Shown one piece after another: positions 1 through 6,975 of a stretch of 12,073 nucleotides of DNA; within the stretch, counting starts at the first letter, position 1, and every line of letters starts with the position of its first letter. A model generated the notes under the pieces. The model ran no database searches and had not been told where the DNA came from. It saw only the letters and a list, made by a program, of their open reading frames with translations. The translations under genes were made by a program, and so were the position numbers. This DNA is from JBOGJG01 sp050747825 (GTDB lineage Bacteria; Acidobacteriota; UBA6911; RPQK01; JBOGJG01): positions 1-12,073 of the forward strand of contig JBOGJG010000416.1 of the NCBI GenBank assembly GCA_050747825.1, in the 5' to 3' direction.

Positions 1-12
1 ACCTGACCCCAC

Positions 13-1542
13 CTACCCGAGCAATGAATTGCCGGTCATTTCGGAGGGTTTTTCAACCTCCAGGTACTGCAGTAAGGTGGGGGCCACATCTTCGAGAGCG
101 CCTCCCGAACGCAGCTTACCTTTGTAATTGTCGTCCACCACTATAAAGGGTACCGGATTGGAAGTATGCGCCGTGTGGATCTGCCCCGTGGCCGGGTCGA
201 TCATCTGCTCCGCATTGCCATGATCAGCCGTCACCGCCATTACCCCACCAACAGATTGCAGCTTCCTGTGAATACGAGCGAGACAGGAATCGATCGTCTC
301 AACCGCTTTGACGCCTGCTTCGAGGACCCCGGTATGGCCGACCATGTCGGCGTTTGCGAAATTCAGCACCACTGTTTTAAACGAGCCCCTCTCCAGTTCA
401 TGGATGAGCCGATCGGTAATTTCAAAAGCGCTCATCTCCGGCTTCAGATCATAGGTCGCCACTTTGGGGGAAGGGATCAAGACCCGCTCTTCACAGGGAA
501 AGAGCTGCTCTTCGCCGCCATTGAAAAAATAAGTGACGTGAGCATATTTCTCCGTCTCTGCCAGGCGCAGATTGGAGATGCCATGTTCTGCCAAGAGCTT
601 CACCATAATCCGCTCCAGCCGGACGGGTGGAAACGCCATGGGCAGATCAAAAGTGCGGTCGTATCGGGTCATCGTGAGGTAGCGCTCGACCGTTCCCGCC
701 CTCGGAAACTGGCTAAAGTCCTTCCGAGTCAAGGCGCGAGTCAACTGGCGAGCCCGATCGGCCCGGAAATTAAAAAAAATCACAGAGTCGCCGGGCTGGA
801 GCCGCCCAATGGGATTGCCGCTTTCATCTACGACAACAAAGGGGCGGATAAACTCGTCATAAACTTCCTCTTCGTAGGAAGCCCTGACACCCTCCAAAGG
901 GTCCCTGCAGGCCTTCTCAGACCGGCCGTCCACGATCGCGCGATAGGCCGTTTCGGTCCTCCCCCAGCGATTGTCCCTATCCATGGCATAGTAGCGCCCG
1001 CTCACGGACGCTATTTGGCCCACGCCGATTGCCCCCATCTCTTTCAGCAGTTCTTTCAGATAGTCGAGGCCCCCCTGCCGATAGGTGTCGCGGCCATCGG
1101 TGAAGGCATGAACGAAGACCTTCCTGACGCCCTCTTTTTTGGCTAAGCGCAGCAAGGCGGAAACGTGGCGCGTGTGGCTGTGAACTCCGCCATCGGAGAC
1201 GAGTCCCAGCAGGTGAAGCGCACGGTCCCGGCCCGCTCTCATGGCTTGGCTGAGGGTCTGATTGTTGAAGAAATCACCGGATTCAATGGAGCGGTCAATC
1301 CTGGTGATGTCCTGGTACACGACTCTTCCAGCGCCGATATTGAGATGGCCGACTTCGCTGTTGCCCATCTGCCCCTCAGGCAGGCCCACGCGCGGGCCGC
1401 TGGCTTCGAGTTGGGTCCAGGCATAGCGGGAAAAGAATCCGTCCATCGTGGGAATCCGAGCATGGGCCATCGAATTACCTTCTCTGCGGTCACTTAGACC
1501 CCACCCGTCCAGTATGGCAAGAATTAGAGGCGCTTTCGGCAT
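13..1542 (-). CDS. gpmI: 2,3-bisphosphoglycerate-independent phosphoglycerate mutase
   Basis: This cytoplasmic glycolytic enzyme interconverts 3-phosphoglycerate and 2-phosphoglycerate using two metal ions (Mn2+ in the family) and a phosphoserine intermediate. The 509-residue length is normal for GpmI. It belongs to the alkaline-phosphatase superfamily, and the expected residues are visible: Asp12 in LAILDGWG, nucleophile Ser62 in GQMGNSEVGH, His121/His123 in SDGGVHSH, Arg260/Arg263 in FRADRAR, Lys332 in ETEKYAH, Asp399/His403 in NADMVGHTG, Asp440/His441 in TADHGNAE and His459 in HTAHTSNP. The protein appears complete and intact, ending at a TAG. The ATG sits immediately before the conserved MPKAPLILAILDGWG start, so the start is secure although no Shine-Dalgarno is obvious. 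It lies 15 nt downstream of eno, whose product acts on its product (2-phosphoglycerate), so co-transcription is likely. Confidence 0.97.
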   Translation of the reverse strand: MPKAPLILAILDGWGLSDRREGNSMAHARIPTMDGFFSRYAWTQLEASGPRVGLPEGQMGNSEVGHLNIGAGRVVYQDITRIDRSIESGDFFNNQTLSQAMRAGRDRALHLLGLVSDGGVHSHTRHVSALLRLAKKEGVRKVFVHAFTDGRDTYRQGGLDYLKELLKEMGAIGVGQIASVSGRYYAMDRDNRWGRTETAYRAIVDGRSEKACRDPLEGVRASYEEEVYDEFIRPFVVVDESGNPIGRLQPGDSVIFFNFRADRARQLTRALTRKDFSQFPRAGTVERYLTMTRYDRTFDLPMAFPPVRLERIMVKLLAEHGISNLRLAETEKYAHVTYFFNGGEEQLFPCEERVLIPSPKVATYDLKPEMSAFEITDRLIHELERGSFKTVVLNFANADMVGHTGVLEAGVKAVETIDSCLARIHRKLQSVGGVMAVTADHGNAEQMIDPATGQIHTAHTSNPVPFIVVDDNYKGKLRSGGALEDVAPTLLQYLEVEKPSEMTGNSLLG

Positions 1543-1557
1543 AGCGGGGTTAAAAGA

Positions 1558-2835
1558 TTAAAAGCTTTGGAGCTTGCTGTAGCGAGCCTGCGCGCCCAGG
1601 AGTTCCTGAATGCGCAGGAGCTGATTGTACTTGGCAACACGGTCGGTGCGGCTGGCTGAGCCCGTCTTAATCTGCCCTGCGTTGGTAGCCACGGCGAGAT
1701 CGGCAATAAAGGTGTCCTCGGTTTCGCCGGAGCGATGGGAGATCACGTTGGTGTAGCCGCTCTTCCTGGCGATCTCGATCGTCCTCAGGGTTTCGGTCAA
1801 AGTACCGATCTGGTTCAATTTGATCAGGATTGAATTGCCTACGTTCTGGTTGATCCCTCTCTCCAGCCGGGCCGGGTTGGTGACGAAAAGATCGTCTCCC
1901 ACCAACTGCACGCGGTCGCCCAGCTCACGCGTCAGCCCCTGCCAGCCCTCCCAATCGTCCTCGGCCAGCCCGTCCTCGATGGAATAGATGGGATATCGCT
2001 CGATCCAGCTTCGATAAAGCTCGACCATTTCCGGGGCGCTCTTGCGAGCGCCTCCTGACTTCTTGAAAACATAGTCTTTCTTCCCATCGTGGAGCTCGCT
2101 GGCGGCTACGTCCAGGGCCAGCCAGACCTGCTCTGCAGCACGGTAACCCGTCCGTTCAATGGCTGTCAGGATCACTTCGACAGCTTCCTCATTGCTCTTT
2201 AAATTGGGGGCAAAGCCGCCTTCGTCTCCAACAGCGGTGTTGTAGCCCTTCTCACCCAGAACTTTCTTCAACGCGTGGAAAATTTCGACACCGGTCTGCA
2301 AGGCTTCAGGGAAGGATTCCACGCCGATCGGCATGACCATGAATTCCTGAAAATCGACGTTGTTGTCGGCGTGGGCTCCGCCATTCAGGATATTCATCAT
2401 GGGCACGGGAAGAAAGGAAGCATTGGTGCCGCCCAGATATTGATAGAGGGCAAGACCGGCAGCCTCGGCTCCGGCACGGGCGCAGGCCAGCGACACCGCC
2501 AGGATGGCATTGGCGCCGAGCTTTTCCTTTGTCTCGGTGCCATCCAGCTCGATCATGATCTGATCGATCTCGATCTGGTCGAAAACGGAAAGTCCCTCCA
2601 GTTGAGGGGCTATCATCTCATCGATGTTCTGAATGGCCTTGTTGACGCCTTTCCCGTGGTAGCGGCTCTTATCACCATCCCTAAGCTCCAAGGCTTCGTG
2701 TTCGCCGGTAGAAGCGCCCGAGGGAACGGCAGCGCGCCCCCAATATCCTTCTTCCGTGATGACTTCCGCTTCAACAGTGGGATTCCCTCTGGAATCCAGG
2801 ATTTCTCTGGCAATAATCTCCGCAATCACACTCAT
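1558..2835 (-). CDS. eno: Enolase (phosphopyruvate hydratase)
   Basis: Enolase dehydrates 2-phosphoglycerate to phosphoenolpyruvate in the cytoplasm with Mg2+. With the ATG at 2835 the protein has 425 residues, the usual size, and begins MSVIAEIIAREILDSRGNPT as in the family. The flexible loop SGASTGEHEA (39-48), catalytic Glu205 in GDEGGFAPN, metal ligands Asp242, Glu287 (SIEDG) and Asp314, catalytic Lys339 in ILIKLNQIGTLTET, and SHRSGETED (366-374) are all present. The reading frame is open upstream to a TTG at 2871, but those 12 extra residues (MTPSFSPCHHAL) do not fit the family, so I reject that start. No clear Shine-Dalgarno precedes the ATG. The gene lies 58 nt after the TPR gene and 15 nt before gpmI. 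It may share the exbB transcript or have an unseen promoter within the TPR gene. Confidence 0.97.
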   Translation of the reverse strand: MSVIAEIIAREILDSRGNPTVEAEVITEEGYWGRAAVPSGASTGEHEALELRDGDKSRYHGKGVNKAIQNIDEMIAPQLEGLSVFDQIEIDQIMIELDGTETKEKLGANAILAVSLACARAGAEAAGLALYQYLGGTNASFLPVPMMNILNGGAHADNNVDFQEFMVMPIGVESFPEALQTGVEIFHALKKVLGEKGYNTAVGDEGGFAPNLKSNEEAVEVILTAIERTGYRAAEQVWLALDVAASELHDGKKDYVFKKSGGARKSAPEMVELYRSWIERYPIYSIEDGLAEDDWEGWQGLTRELGDRVQLVGDDLFVTNPARLERGINQNVGNSILIKLNQIGTLTETLRTIEIARKSGYTNVISHRSGETEDTFIADLAVATNAGQIKTGSASRTDRVAKYNQLLRIQELLGAQARYSKLQSF

Positions 2836-2845
2836 CAGGGCATGG

Positions 2846-2870
2846 TGACACGGAGAAAACGAGGGTGTCA
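2846..2870 (-). repeat. Inverted repeat in the eno leader
   Basis: TGACAC and GTGTCA arms of 6 bp are separated by 13 nt, between the TPR stop and the eno ATG; the proximal arm ends 10 nt before the ATG. In RNA it could form a small hairpin near the eno start, or it could be a DNA operator. No U-run follows it, so it is not an intrinsic terminator. The repeat is short enough to be chance. Confidence 0.3.
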
Positions 2871-2893
2871 AGGTGCGCAGCGGCGGTCAGCGA

Positions 2894-3865
2894 TCAGCTT
2901 TCGGCAGAGCGGCGGAGGCGTTCTTGGATGCGGTCTACACTTTGCTTCACGCGGGCGTTCTGGCTGAGGGCATGGGCCTTCTTGTAGGCGTCCAGGGAGA
3001 GATTGTAGCGTTTGGTTTTCTCGTAAATGTATCCCAGCCGCTCGAAGGATTCCCAGTTCTGGGGCATGAGTTGGGAGCTTTTGAGAAATGCTTCTTCGGC
3101 CGATTTCAGATTATTCGCGAACAACTGGGCCAGGCCGAGATTGAACCAGGCTTCGCCGTCGCCGGGATTCTGATCCACATGATTTCGAAGCAGAGCGGCC
3201 GCCTGTGAATAGCGCCCCTGTTCGATAGCCTGGGTAGCCTGAAGATAATCCATGCGAGAAAGGTAACGCCTGGCTTCTACGTTTCCGGCGTCTCGAGCCA
3301 GCGTCTGGTTCAGGTACTTCTCGGCCTCGGAATGATTACCAAGGTGATAGTAAGCAATCCCGAGTTGGAGAAGCTCAGCGGCTTGGCCGCGCTGCAAGGA
3401 GTTCGCCTTTTGAAGATCGGCCACTGCTTCATTGAACTCTTTCAAATTGAAATAAGCTGATCCTCTCATCTGATAAAGCTTGTGGCGCTCAGCGGGAGAG
3501 CGGGCAAAACGCTCCGCTTTCAACAGTGTGGCTGCCGTATCGCGGTAGCGTCCCGTGTTGAAGTAGGCGATAGCCAGGCCATGATAGGAAACGAAATTGT
3601 CGCCATCCAGGCGAAGGGCATTCTGGAAGCTGCTAACTGCTTTTGCGTACTGCCGGGTTTTCAGGTAGCTATCTCCCAGGATCCTGTAGCCATCTTCGTA
3701 GTCGGGGCTGGCCTTGACGATCTGCTCGAACTCTTCTATGGCCTTGGCGTACTGGCCCTGCTTATAGTAGGAGAGCCCTTTTTGGAAATCTCCCTGGGCT
3801 GCCAGAGTGGCGATCGTGCAGACCAAAAGTAAAAAGGTATAAATTGGTTTCCTCATCATCCTCAC
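2894..3865 (-). CDS. Periplasmic TPR-repeat protein linked to ExbB/ExbD
   Basis: This 323-residue protein carries an N-terminal signal peptide (basic MRMMRK, hydrophobic stretch about 8-22, likely cleavage after LAA near residue 23) followed by tetratricopeptide repeats to the end. The repeats lie roughly at 23-56, 57-90, 91-124, 130-163, 164-195, 205-236, 237-270 and 271-304, with the typical small and aromatic residues (AIEEFEQIVKASPDYEDGY; GEAWFNLGLAQLF). There is a Cys at 16 but no proper lipobox, so I predict a soluble periplasmic protein rather than a lipoprotein. TPRs are protein-protein scaffolds. The position after exbB-exbD-exbD recalls CpoB (YbgF), the TPR protein of Tol-Pal loci, but there is no sequence basis to call it CpoB. 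The GTG at 3865 overlaps the exbD2 stop by 4 nt; ATGs at 3859 and 3856 are alternative starts that leave the signal peptide intact. The exact function is unknown. Confidence 0.88.
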   Translation of the reverse strand: MRMMRKPIYTFLLLVCTIATLAAQGDFQKGLSYYKQGQYAKAIEEFEQIVKASPDYEDGYRILGDSYLKTRQYAKAVSSFQNALRLDGDNFVSYHGLAIAYFNTGRYRDTAATLLKAERFARSPAERHKLYQMRGSAYFNLKEFNEAVADLQKANSLQRGQAAELLQLGIAYYHLGNHSEAEKYLNQTLARDAGNVEARRYLSRMDYLQATQAIEQGRYSQAAALLRNHVDQNPGDGEAWFNLGLAQLFANNLKSAEEAFLKSSQLMPQNWESFERLGYIYEKTKRYNLSLDAYKKAHALSQNARVKQSVDRIQERLRRSAES

Positions 3866-4299
3866 TCGAATACACCAAAGGCTTTCCAGCGCTCCACTTC
3901 TGACTGAGTGGGAATGGAAATGCTCTTTACCTCGAGAGCCTTCAGGAGATCGAAAACATCGACCATCACGTAGTAAGGGACATCACCCTCGGTTTGGATG
4001 ATCACCGGCTTGTCAGGATTCTCCTGCATCTTCGCTTGAATATAACCGCCCGTCTCCTGCAGGCTCATGGGTGTTCTGTCTACAACAAACTGCCCTTCCC
4101 CAACTATCTTGATGTGAATCGATTCCTCAGGTTGCACGTTGGTCTGGGTGGGATCTTCCTTGGGAAAGGCGAACTCCAGGCCTTTTGTGGACGTAAACAC
4201 GGCCGTCAGCATGAAGAAAATAATCAGCAAAAATGCAATGTCGGCCATGGAAGCCGTCGGCACTTCTGGGGTCGTCCTCAAACGCGATTTGATCCGCAT
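3862..4299 (-). CDS. exbD: ExbD/TolR-family biopolymer transport protein (second copy)
   Basis: This 145-residue protein has the ExbD/TolR layout: a short basic cytoplasmic N-terminus (MRIKSRLR), one membrane helix at about 18-35, and a periplasmic domain of about 110 residues. The motif PTASMADIAFLLIIFFML contains Asp20, which matches the proton-carrying Asp of ExbD (Asp25 in E. coli). It would form the rotor/plug part of a proton-driven complex with ExbB, passing energy to a periplasmic effector. It shares the membrane motif with the gene just upstream, but its periplasmic part differs (acidic FPKEDPTQTNVQPEES segment, then IHIKIVGEGQFVVDRTPM). Its ATG shares one base with the TGA of exbD1 (TGATG), and its stop overlaps the TPR start by 4 nt, so translation is probably coupled. 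It could equally be called TolR-like; sequence alone does not decide. Confidence 0.92.
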   Translation of the reverse strand: MRIKSRLRTTPEVPTASMADIAFLLIIFFMLTAVFTSTKGLEFAFPKEDPTQTNVQPEESIHIKIVGEGQFVVDRTPMSLQETGGYIQAKMQENPDKPVIIQTEGDVPYYVMVDVFDLLKALEVKSISIPTQSEVERWKAFGVFE

Positions 4300-4733
4300 C
4301 AGACCGTTTTCACCCTTTCCTGCTCGGTTAAAAGTCCGATGTTTCTGGCGCCGTTGTTTCGAAGGGCCTCCAGAACCTGATCGATGGTCTCATATTGAAC
4401 GAGGCGATCAGCCTTGAGAACAAACTGCTTGTTGGGAAAGACCTTGATGATCTCCTGCGTCAAAGCACCCAGCTCTTCAGGACCGGAGAGAAGGATGGAG
4501 GTCTGCTCCCCTTCGGCGAAGCGAATTGTCCCGTCGGCCGTGATAGCGATGATCGCCGCGTCCTTGGTAATTTCGGTGCGGGTTTCCGAACCGGGAAGCT
4601 GGACCGTGGTGCGCTCGGGTGAAAAAGTGGTAGTGAGCATGAAGAAAATGATCAACAGGAAGGCGATATCCGCCATAGAGGCTGTGGGGATATTCGATGT
4701 CTGGCGACGCTGGCGAAGCCGGTGCCTGTTCAT
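4299..4733 (-). CDS. exbD: ExbD/TolR-family biopolymer transport protein (first copy)
   Basis: This 144-residue ExbD/TolR protein has a strongly basic cytoplasmic N-terminus (MNRHRLRQRRQ), a membrane helix at about 20-36 with the motif IPTASMADIAFLLIIFFML containing the key Asp22, and a periplasmic domain. That domain shows the usual ExbD pattern: VQLPGSET, a strand ending in IRFAEGEQ, and VLKADRLVQYETIDQVLEALRNNGARNIGL, close to the family's typical C-terminal half. Of the two tandem ExbD proteins this one looks closer to standard ExbD. Its ATG overlaps the exbB stop by 4 nt (ATGA), and an AAAGGAG sequence lies about 14 nt upstream within exbB. Pairs of unlike ExbD genes behind one ExbB occur in several Gram-negative phyla. 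I infer that the two may form a mixed dimer in the ExbB pore. Confidence 0.93.
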   Translation of the reverse strand: MNRHRLRQRRQTSNIPTASMADIAFLLIIFFMLTTTFSPERTTVQLPGSETRTEITKDAAIIAITADGTIRFAEGEQTSILLSGPEELGALTQEIIKVFPNKQFVLKADRLVQYETIDQVLEALRNNGARNIGLLTEQERVKTV

Positions 4734-5428
4734 ACGAGTTTAGGATGCTCCTTTGCACCTGCCTCTCTTCCCCTCGCCGCCGCACCTGCTCCCGACTCGT
4801 ACTCGATCTCGTTAAAGGTCTCCAGCAGCATGGAAGAGCTGATTTCCATATCCAGGGCCACGTTGGTGACTCGGTTGTTGTAGTAATTGTACGCAGCCTG
4901 CACCGGCAGCGCGATCATTAGACCCGCCGCCGTTGTGATCAATGCTTCCGCGATGCCCTCAGCCACAGCCTGGGGGTTTCCCAGTCCGACTTCGGCAAGA
5001 GCCTGGAAGGAGCTGATCATACCCGTGACCGTCCCCAGAAACCCAAACAGGGGCGCGATGTTGGCCACTGTAGCCAGCACCCACAGGCCCTTTTCCAGCT
5101 TGGAAACTTCGTGCAGGGCCACGCTTTCCATAGCTTTCTGGATCTCCTCGTGCGATTTCCCAAATCGCAAAAGACCCGATTTCAGAGTATGGGCGACAGG
5201 ATGATCATAAGCGTCGCTCACTTCTATCGACCGCGAAAGATCATTGTTCATCAGAGCTTCGCGAATCTCCGAGAAAATCTGGGCAGTATCCCCTTTGATG
5301 CGGTAATAGGCAATAGCTCGCTCGATTATAAAAATTAGGCCTACCAGGGAGCAGGCCAGCAAGGGCCACATGATGGGTCCCCCTTGGCTGAAGTAATACC
5401 AAAGGTTACCCCCAATTGCGATCAGCAC
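4730..5428 (-). CDS. exbB: ExbB/TolQ/MotA-family proton channel protein
   Basis: This 232-residue inner-membrane protein is the stator/channel part of an ExbB-ExbD motor that couples proton flow to work in the periplasm. Three membrane segments are visible at about 17-38, 113-141 and 160-184, as in ExbB and TolQ. The conserved MotA_ExbB motifs are present: PLFGFLGTVTGMISSF (126-141) and GIAEALITTAAGLMIALP (158-175), with the channel-lining Thr residues. A cytoplasmic loop (about 40-110) precedes TM2, and the C-terminal tail is Ala/Gly-rich. The start is GTG at 5428, supported by GGAGG with 8-nt spacing and an in-frame TGA six codons upstream. It is the first gene of the cluster, with a sigma-70-like promoter at 5491-5519. 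No tonB, tolA or pal is seen nearby, so the partner it energises is unknown. Confidence 0.95.
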   Translation of the reverse strand: MLIAIGGNLWYYFSQGGPIMWPLLACSLVGLIFIIERAIAYYRIKGDTAQIFSEIREALMNNDLSRSIEVSDAYDHPVAHTLKSGLLRFGKSHEEIQKAMESVALHEVSKLEKGLWVLATVANIAPLFGFLGTVTGMISSFQALAEVGLGNPQAVAEGIAEALITTAAGLMIALPVQAAYNYYNNRVTNVALDMEISSSMLLETFNEIEYESGAGAAARGREAGAKEHPKLV

Positions 5429-5436
5429 GTGTTTTT

Positions 5437-5441
5437 CCTCC
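5437..5441 (-). promoter_or_regulatory. Strong ribosome binding site deciding the GTG start of exbB
   Basis: GGAGG lies 8 nt before the GTG at 5428. An in-frame TGA sits just upstream, so this GTG is the only start consistent with the site. It is the clearest Shine-Dalgarno in the window; most other genes here have none that is obvious. Confidence 0.75.
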
Positions 5442-5490
5442 AGTCATTGGGCATGTCTTAAAAGATTGATCTATTTGTATAAAGTATCAG

Positions 5491-5519
5491 ATTTTACCTG
5501 AAAAGGGGGGTGGTGTCAG
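5491..5519 (-). promoter_or_regulatory. Putative sigma-70 promoter for the exbB-exbD-exbD-TPR cluster
   Basis: On the minus strand CTGACA (5519-5514) is followed after exactly 17 nt by TAAAAT (5496-5491), each matching five of six consensus bases. The predicted transcript start near 5484 gives a leader of about 55 nt before the exbB GTG. A second CTGACA copy lies 7 nt further upstream, because TGACACC is repeated in tandem. Confidence 0.5.
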
Positions 5520-5527
5520 GTGTCAGG

Positions 5528-5542
5528 AAAAGGCGCGAGCCT
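5528..5542 (-). terminator. Weak hairpin with short T-run after the response regulator gene
   Basis: On the minus strand AGGC-TCGC-GCCT forms a 4-bp stem and tetraloop whose 3' arm runs into a four-T tract (its own last T plus three), starting about 11 nt past the regulator's stop codon. It is a short stem with a short T tract, so it is at best a weak terminator separating the two-component operon from the exbB promoter. Confidence 0.2.
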
Positions 5543-5553
5543 GATCCCCATAC

Positions 5554-6975
5554 CTAGGGTATTCGGATGTTCAGCCGCTTCAGTTTCTCATTGAGCGTCG
5601 TCGTGTTGACGCCCAGGATGCCGGCAGCCTTTTTTTGATTCCAATCCGTCTTTTTAAGGGCCGAAAGGATCAGATCCTTTTCAAAATCGTTGACAACATC
5701 CTTCAGGCGGGCCCCAGTTCGGCTCAGCGCCAGCTTGTCAAGGGCCACGGAAGTAGAGTCGAGTATGTCGCGAGGCAGCAGGTCACGGTTGATATGACCG
5801 TCTTCAGGCGCAAGGACCACCGCGCGTTCGATCACGTTCTCCAGCTCGCGGACATTGCCCGGCCAATCGTATTCCATCAGGCAGTGAAGTGCGTCCTGAT
5901 CGACTGTGTACAGCGTCTGGTCGTTCTCGTCGCAGAAGTGTTTGACGAAATGCTCCACGAGAAGCGCGATATCGTCACGACGGTCTCGCAGGGGCGGCAG
6001 ACTTACGGTGATAACATTGAGACGATAATAAAGATCATCCCGAAACCTGCGCTGCTGGACCGCCTGCTTTAAATCGATGTTAGTAGCGGCGATGATGCGC
6101 ACATCAACTTTGATGTTTTCCAGGCCGCCCACCCGGCGGAACTCTCGTTCCTGGATCACGCGCAGCAATTTTGCCTGAGTATCGAGTGGGATCGTCCCCA
6201 CTTCGTCCAAGAAAATGGTGCCTTCATTAGCCAACTCGAAAAGGCCTCTCTTGGTGGAGGTAGCGCCCGTAAAGGCGCCCTTCACATGTCCGAATAGCTC
6301 ACTCTCCAGCAAGTCAGAGGGGATCGTGCCGCTGTTGACAGCGACGAAGGGGCCATTAGCCCGGGTACTGCAATTGTGGATGGCTTTGGCCACGAGCTCT
6401 TTACCGGTACCGCTCTCTCCCGCGATCAGGATTGTGCTGCGCCGGGGTCCGACTTGAGCAATCAGGTCAAAGACCTTCTGCATCTGATCGCTCTTGCCGA
6501 CGATGTTGTCGAAGCGATAGCGCTCTTTGATCGTCTTCTTCAGTTGGCGGTTTTCGATTTCCAGGCTGCGCTTTTTAAGCCCGTTCTTGATGACCAGCAG
6601 TAATTCGTCATTCTTAAAAGGTTTCGTCAAGAAGTCGTAGGCGCCCAACCGAGTGGCGGTCACAGCGTTTTCAATCGAAGCATATGCCGTAATCATAACG
6701 ACGACGATATCGGTATCGAGTTGAATAATGTTTTCAAGCGCCGAAAGCCCCCCCATTCCGGGCAGCATCAGGTCCAGGAGAACCAGGTCGATTGTCTCCT
6801 GCTTTATTTTCTCCAGGCCCTCCTCGGCGGTGGGAACGGCAATCACACGATGACCCTCGTCTTGGAGAAGCTTCGTGATGACTTCCCGCATGATCTCTTC
6901 ATCGTCTATCACGAGAACGGTGGGGGACAAAACCATAGGCTTAGCAGTTAGACTAGCGGCACTTGAAGTTAACAT
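5554..6975 (-). CDS. NtrC-family sigma-54-dependent response regulator
   Basis: This 473-residue cytoplasmic transcription activator has three domains. The receiver (about 18-132) carries the acidic pair Asp24/Asp25, phospho-acceptor Asp68 (LVLLDLMLPGMGG), Thr96 and Lys118 (LTKPF). The AAA+ sigma-54 interaction domain (about 156-390) carries Walker A GESGTGKE (186-193), the sigma-54 contact loop GAFTGA (233-238) and Walker B TIFLDE (253-258), followed by the conserved WPGNVRELENVIERAV. The C-terminal Fis-type helix-turn-helix lies in DWNQKKAAGILGVNTTTLNEKL (about 444-465). All motifs needed to remodel sigma-54 polymerase are intact. The ATG directly follows the TAA of the kinase gene, which strongly indicates a cognate pair; Met14 is an alternative start. 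A sigma-54 promoter upstream of the kinase suggests autoregulation. Targets outside the window are unknown. Confidence 0.95.
   Translation of the reverse strand: MLTSSAASLTAKPMVLSPTVLVIDDEEIMREVITKLLQDEGHRVIAVPTAEEGLEKIKQETIDLVLLDLMLPGMGGLSALENIIQLDTDIVVVMITAYASIENAVTATRLGAYDFLTKPFKNDELLLVIKNGLKKRSLEIENRQLKKTIKERYRFDNIVGKSDQMQKVFDLIAQVGPRRSTILIAGESGTGKELVAKAIHNCSTRANGPFVAVNSGTIPSDLLESELFGHVKGAFTGATSTKRGLFELANEGTIFLDEVGTIPLDTQAKLLRVIQEREFRRVGGLENIKVDVRIIAATNIDLKQAVQQRRFRDDLYYRLNVITVSLPPLRDRRDDIALLVEHFVKHFCDENDQTLYTVDQDALHCLMEYDWPGNVRELENVIERAVVLAPEDGHINRDLLPRDILDSTSVALDKLALSRTGARLKDVVNDFEKDLILSALKKTDWNQKKAAGILGVNTTTLNEKLKRLNIRIP

Noticed and set aside
166..1146. Long plus-strand open frame (326 codons) opposite gpmI
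   Set aside because: It lies entirely antisense to a complete gpmI with all catalytic motifs. Its translation shows no domain pattern and is rich in scattered His/Pro, typical of a shadow frame.
2836..2871. Upstream TTG start extending enolase by 12 residues
   Set aside because: The extension does not match the family, has no Shine-Dalgarno, and the ATG at 2835 gives the canonical enolase N-terminus.
2843..2871. TTGACA (2871-2866) as a -35 for a separate eno promoter
   Set aside because: The hexamer 17 nt downstream is TCACCA, which hardly matches a -10; other spacings are no better.
5424..5456. Ten-codon leader frame (MPNDWRKNTC) overlapping the exbB start
   Set aside because: No Shine-Dalgarno, no codon signature of attenuation and no paired hairpins; most likely chance.
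5534..5551. GG-N10-GC spacing downstream of the response regulator as a sigma-54 promoter for exbB
   Set aside because: Only the dinucleotide spacing fits. The flanking bases do not match TGGCAC or TTGC, and the sigma-70-like promoter at 5491-5519 is a better candidate.
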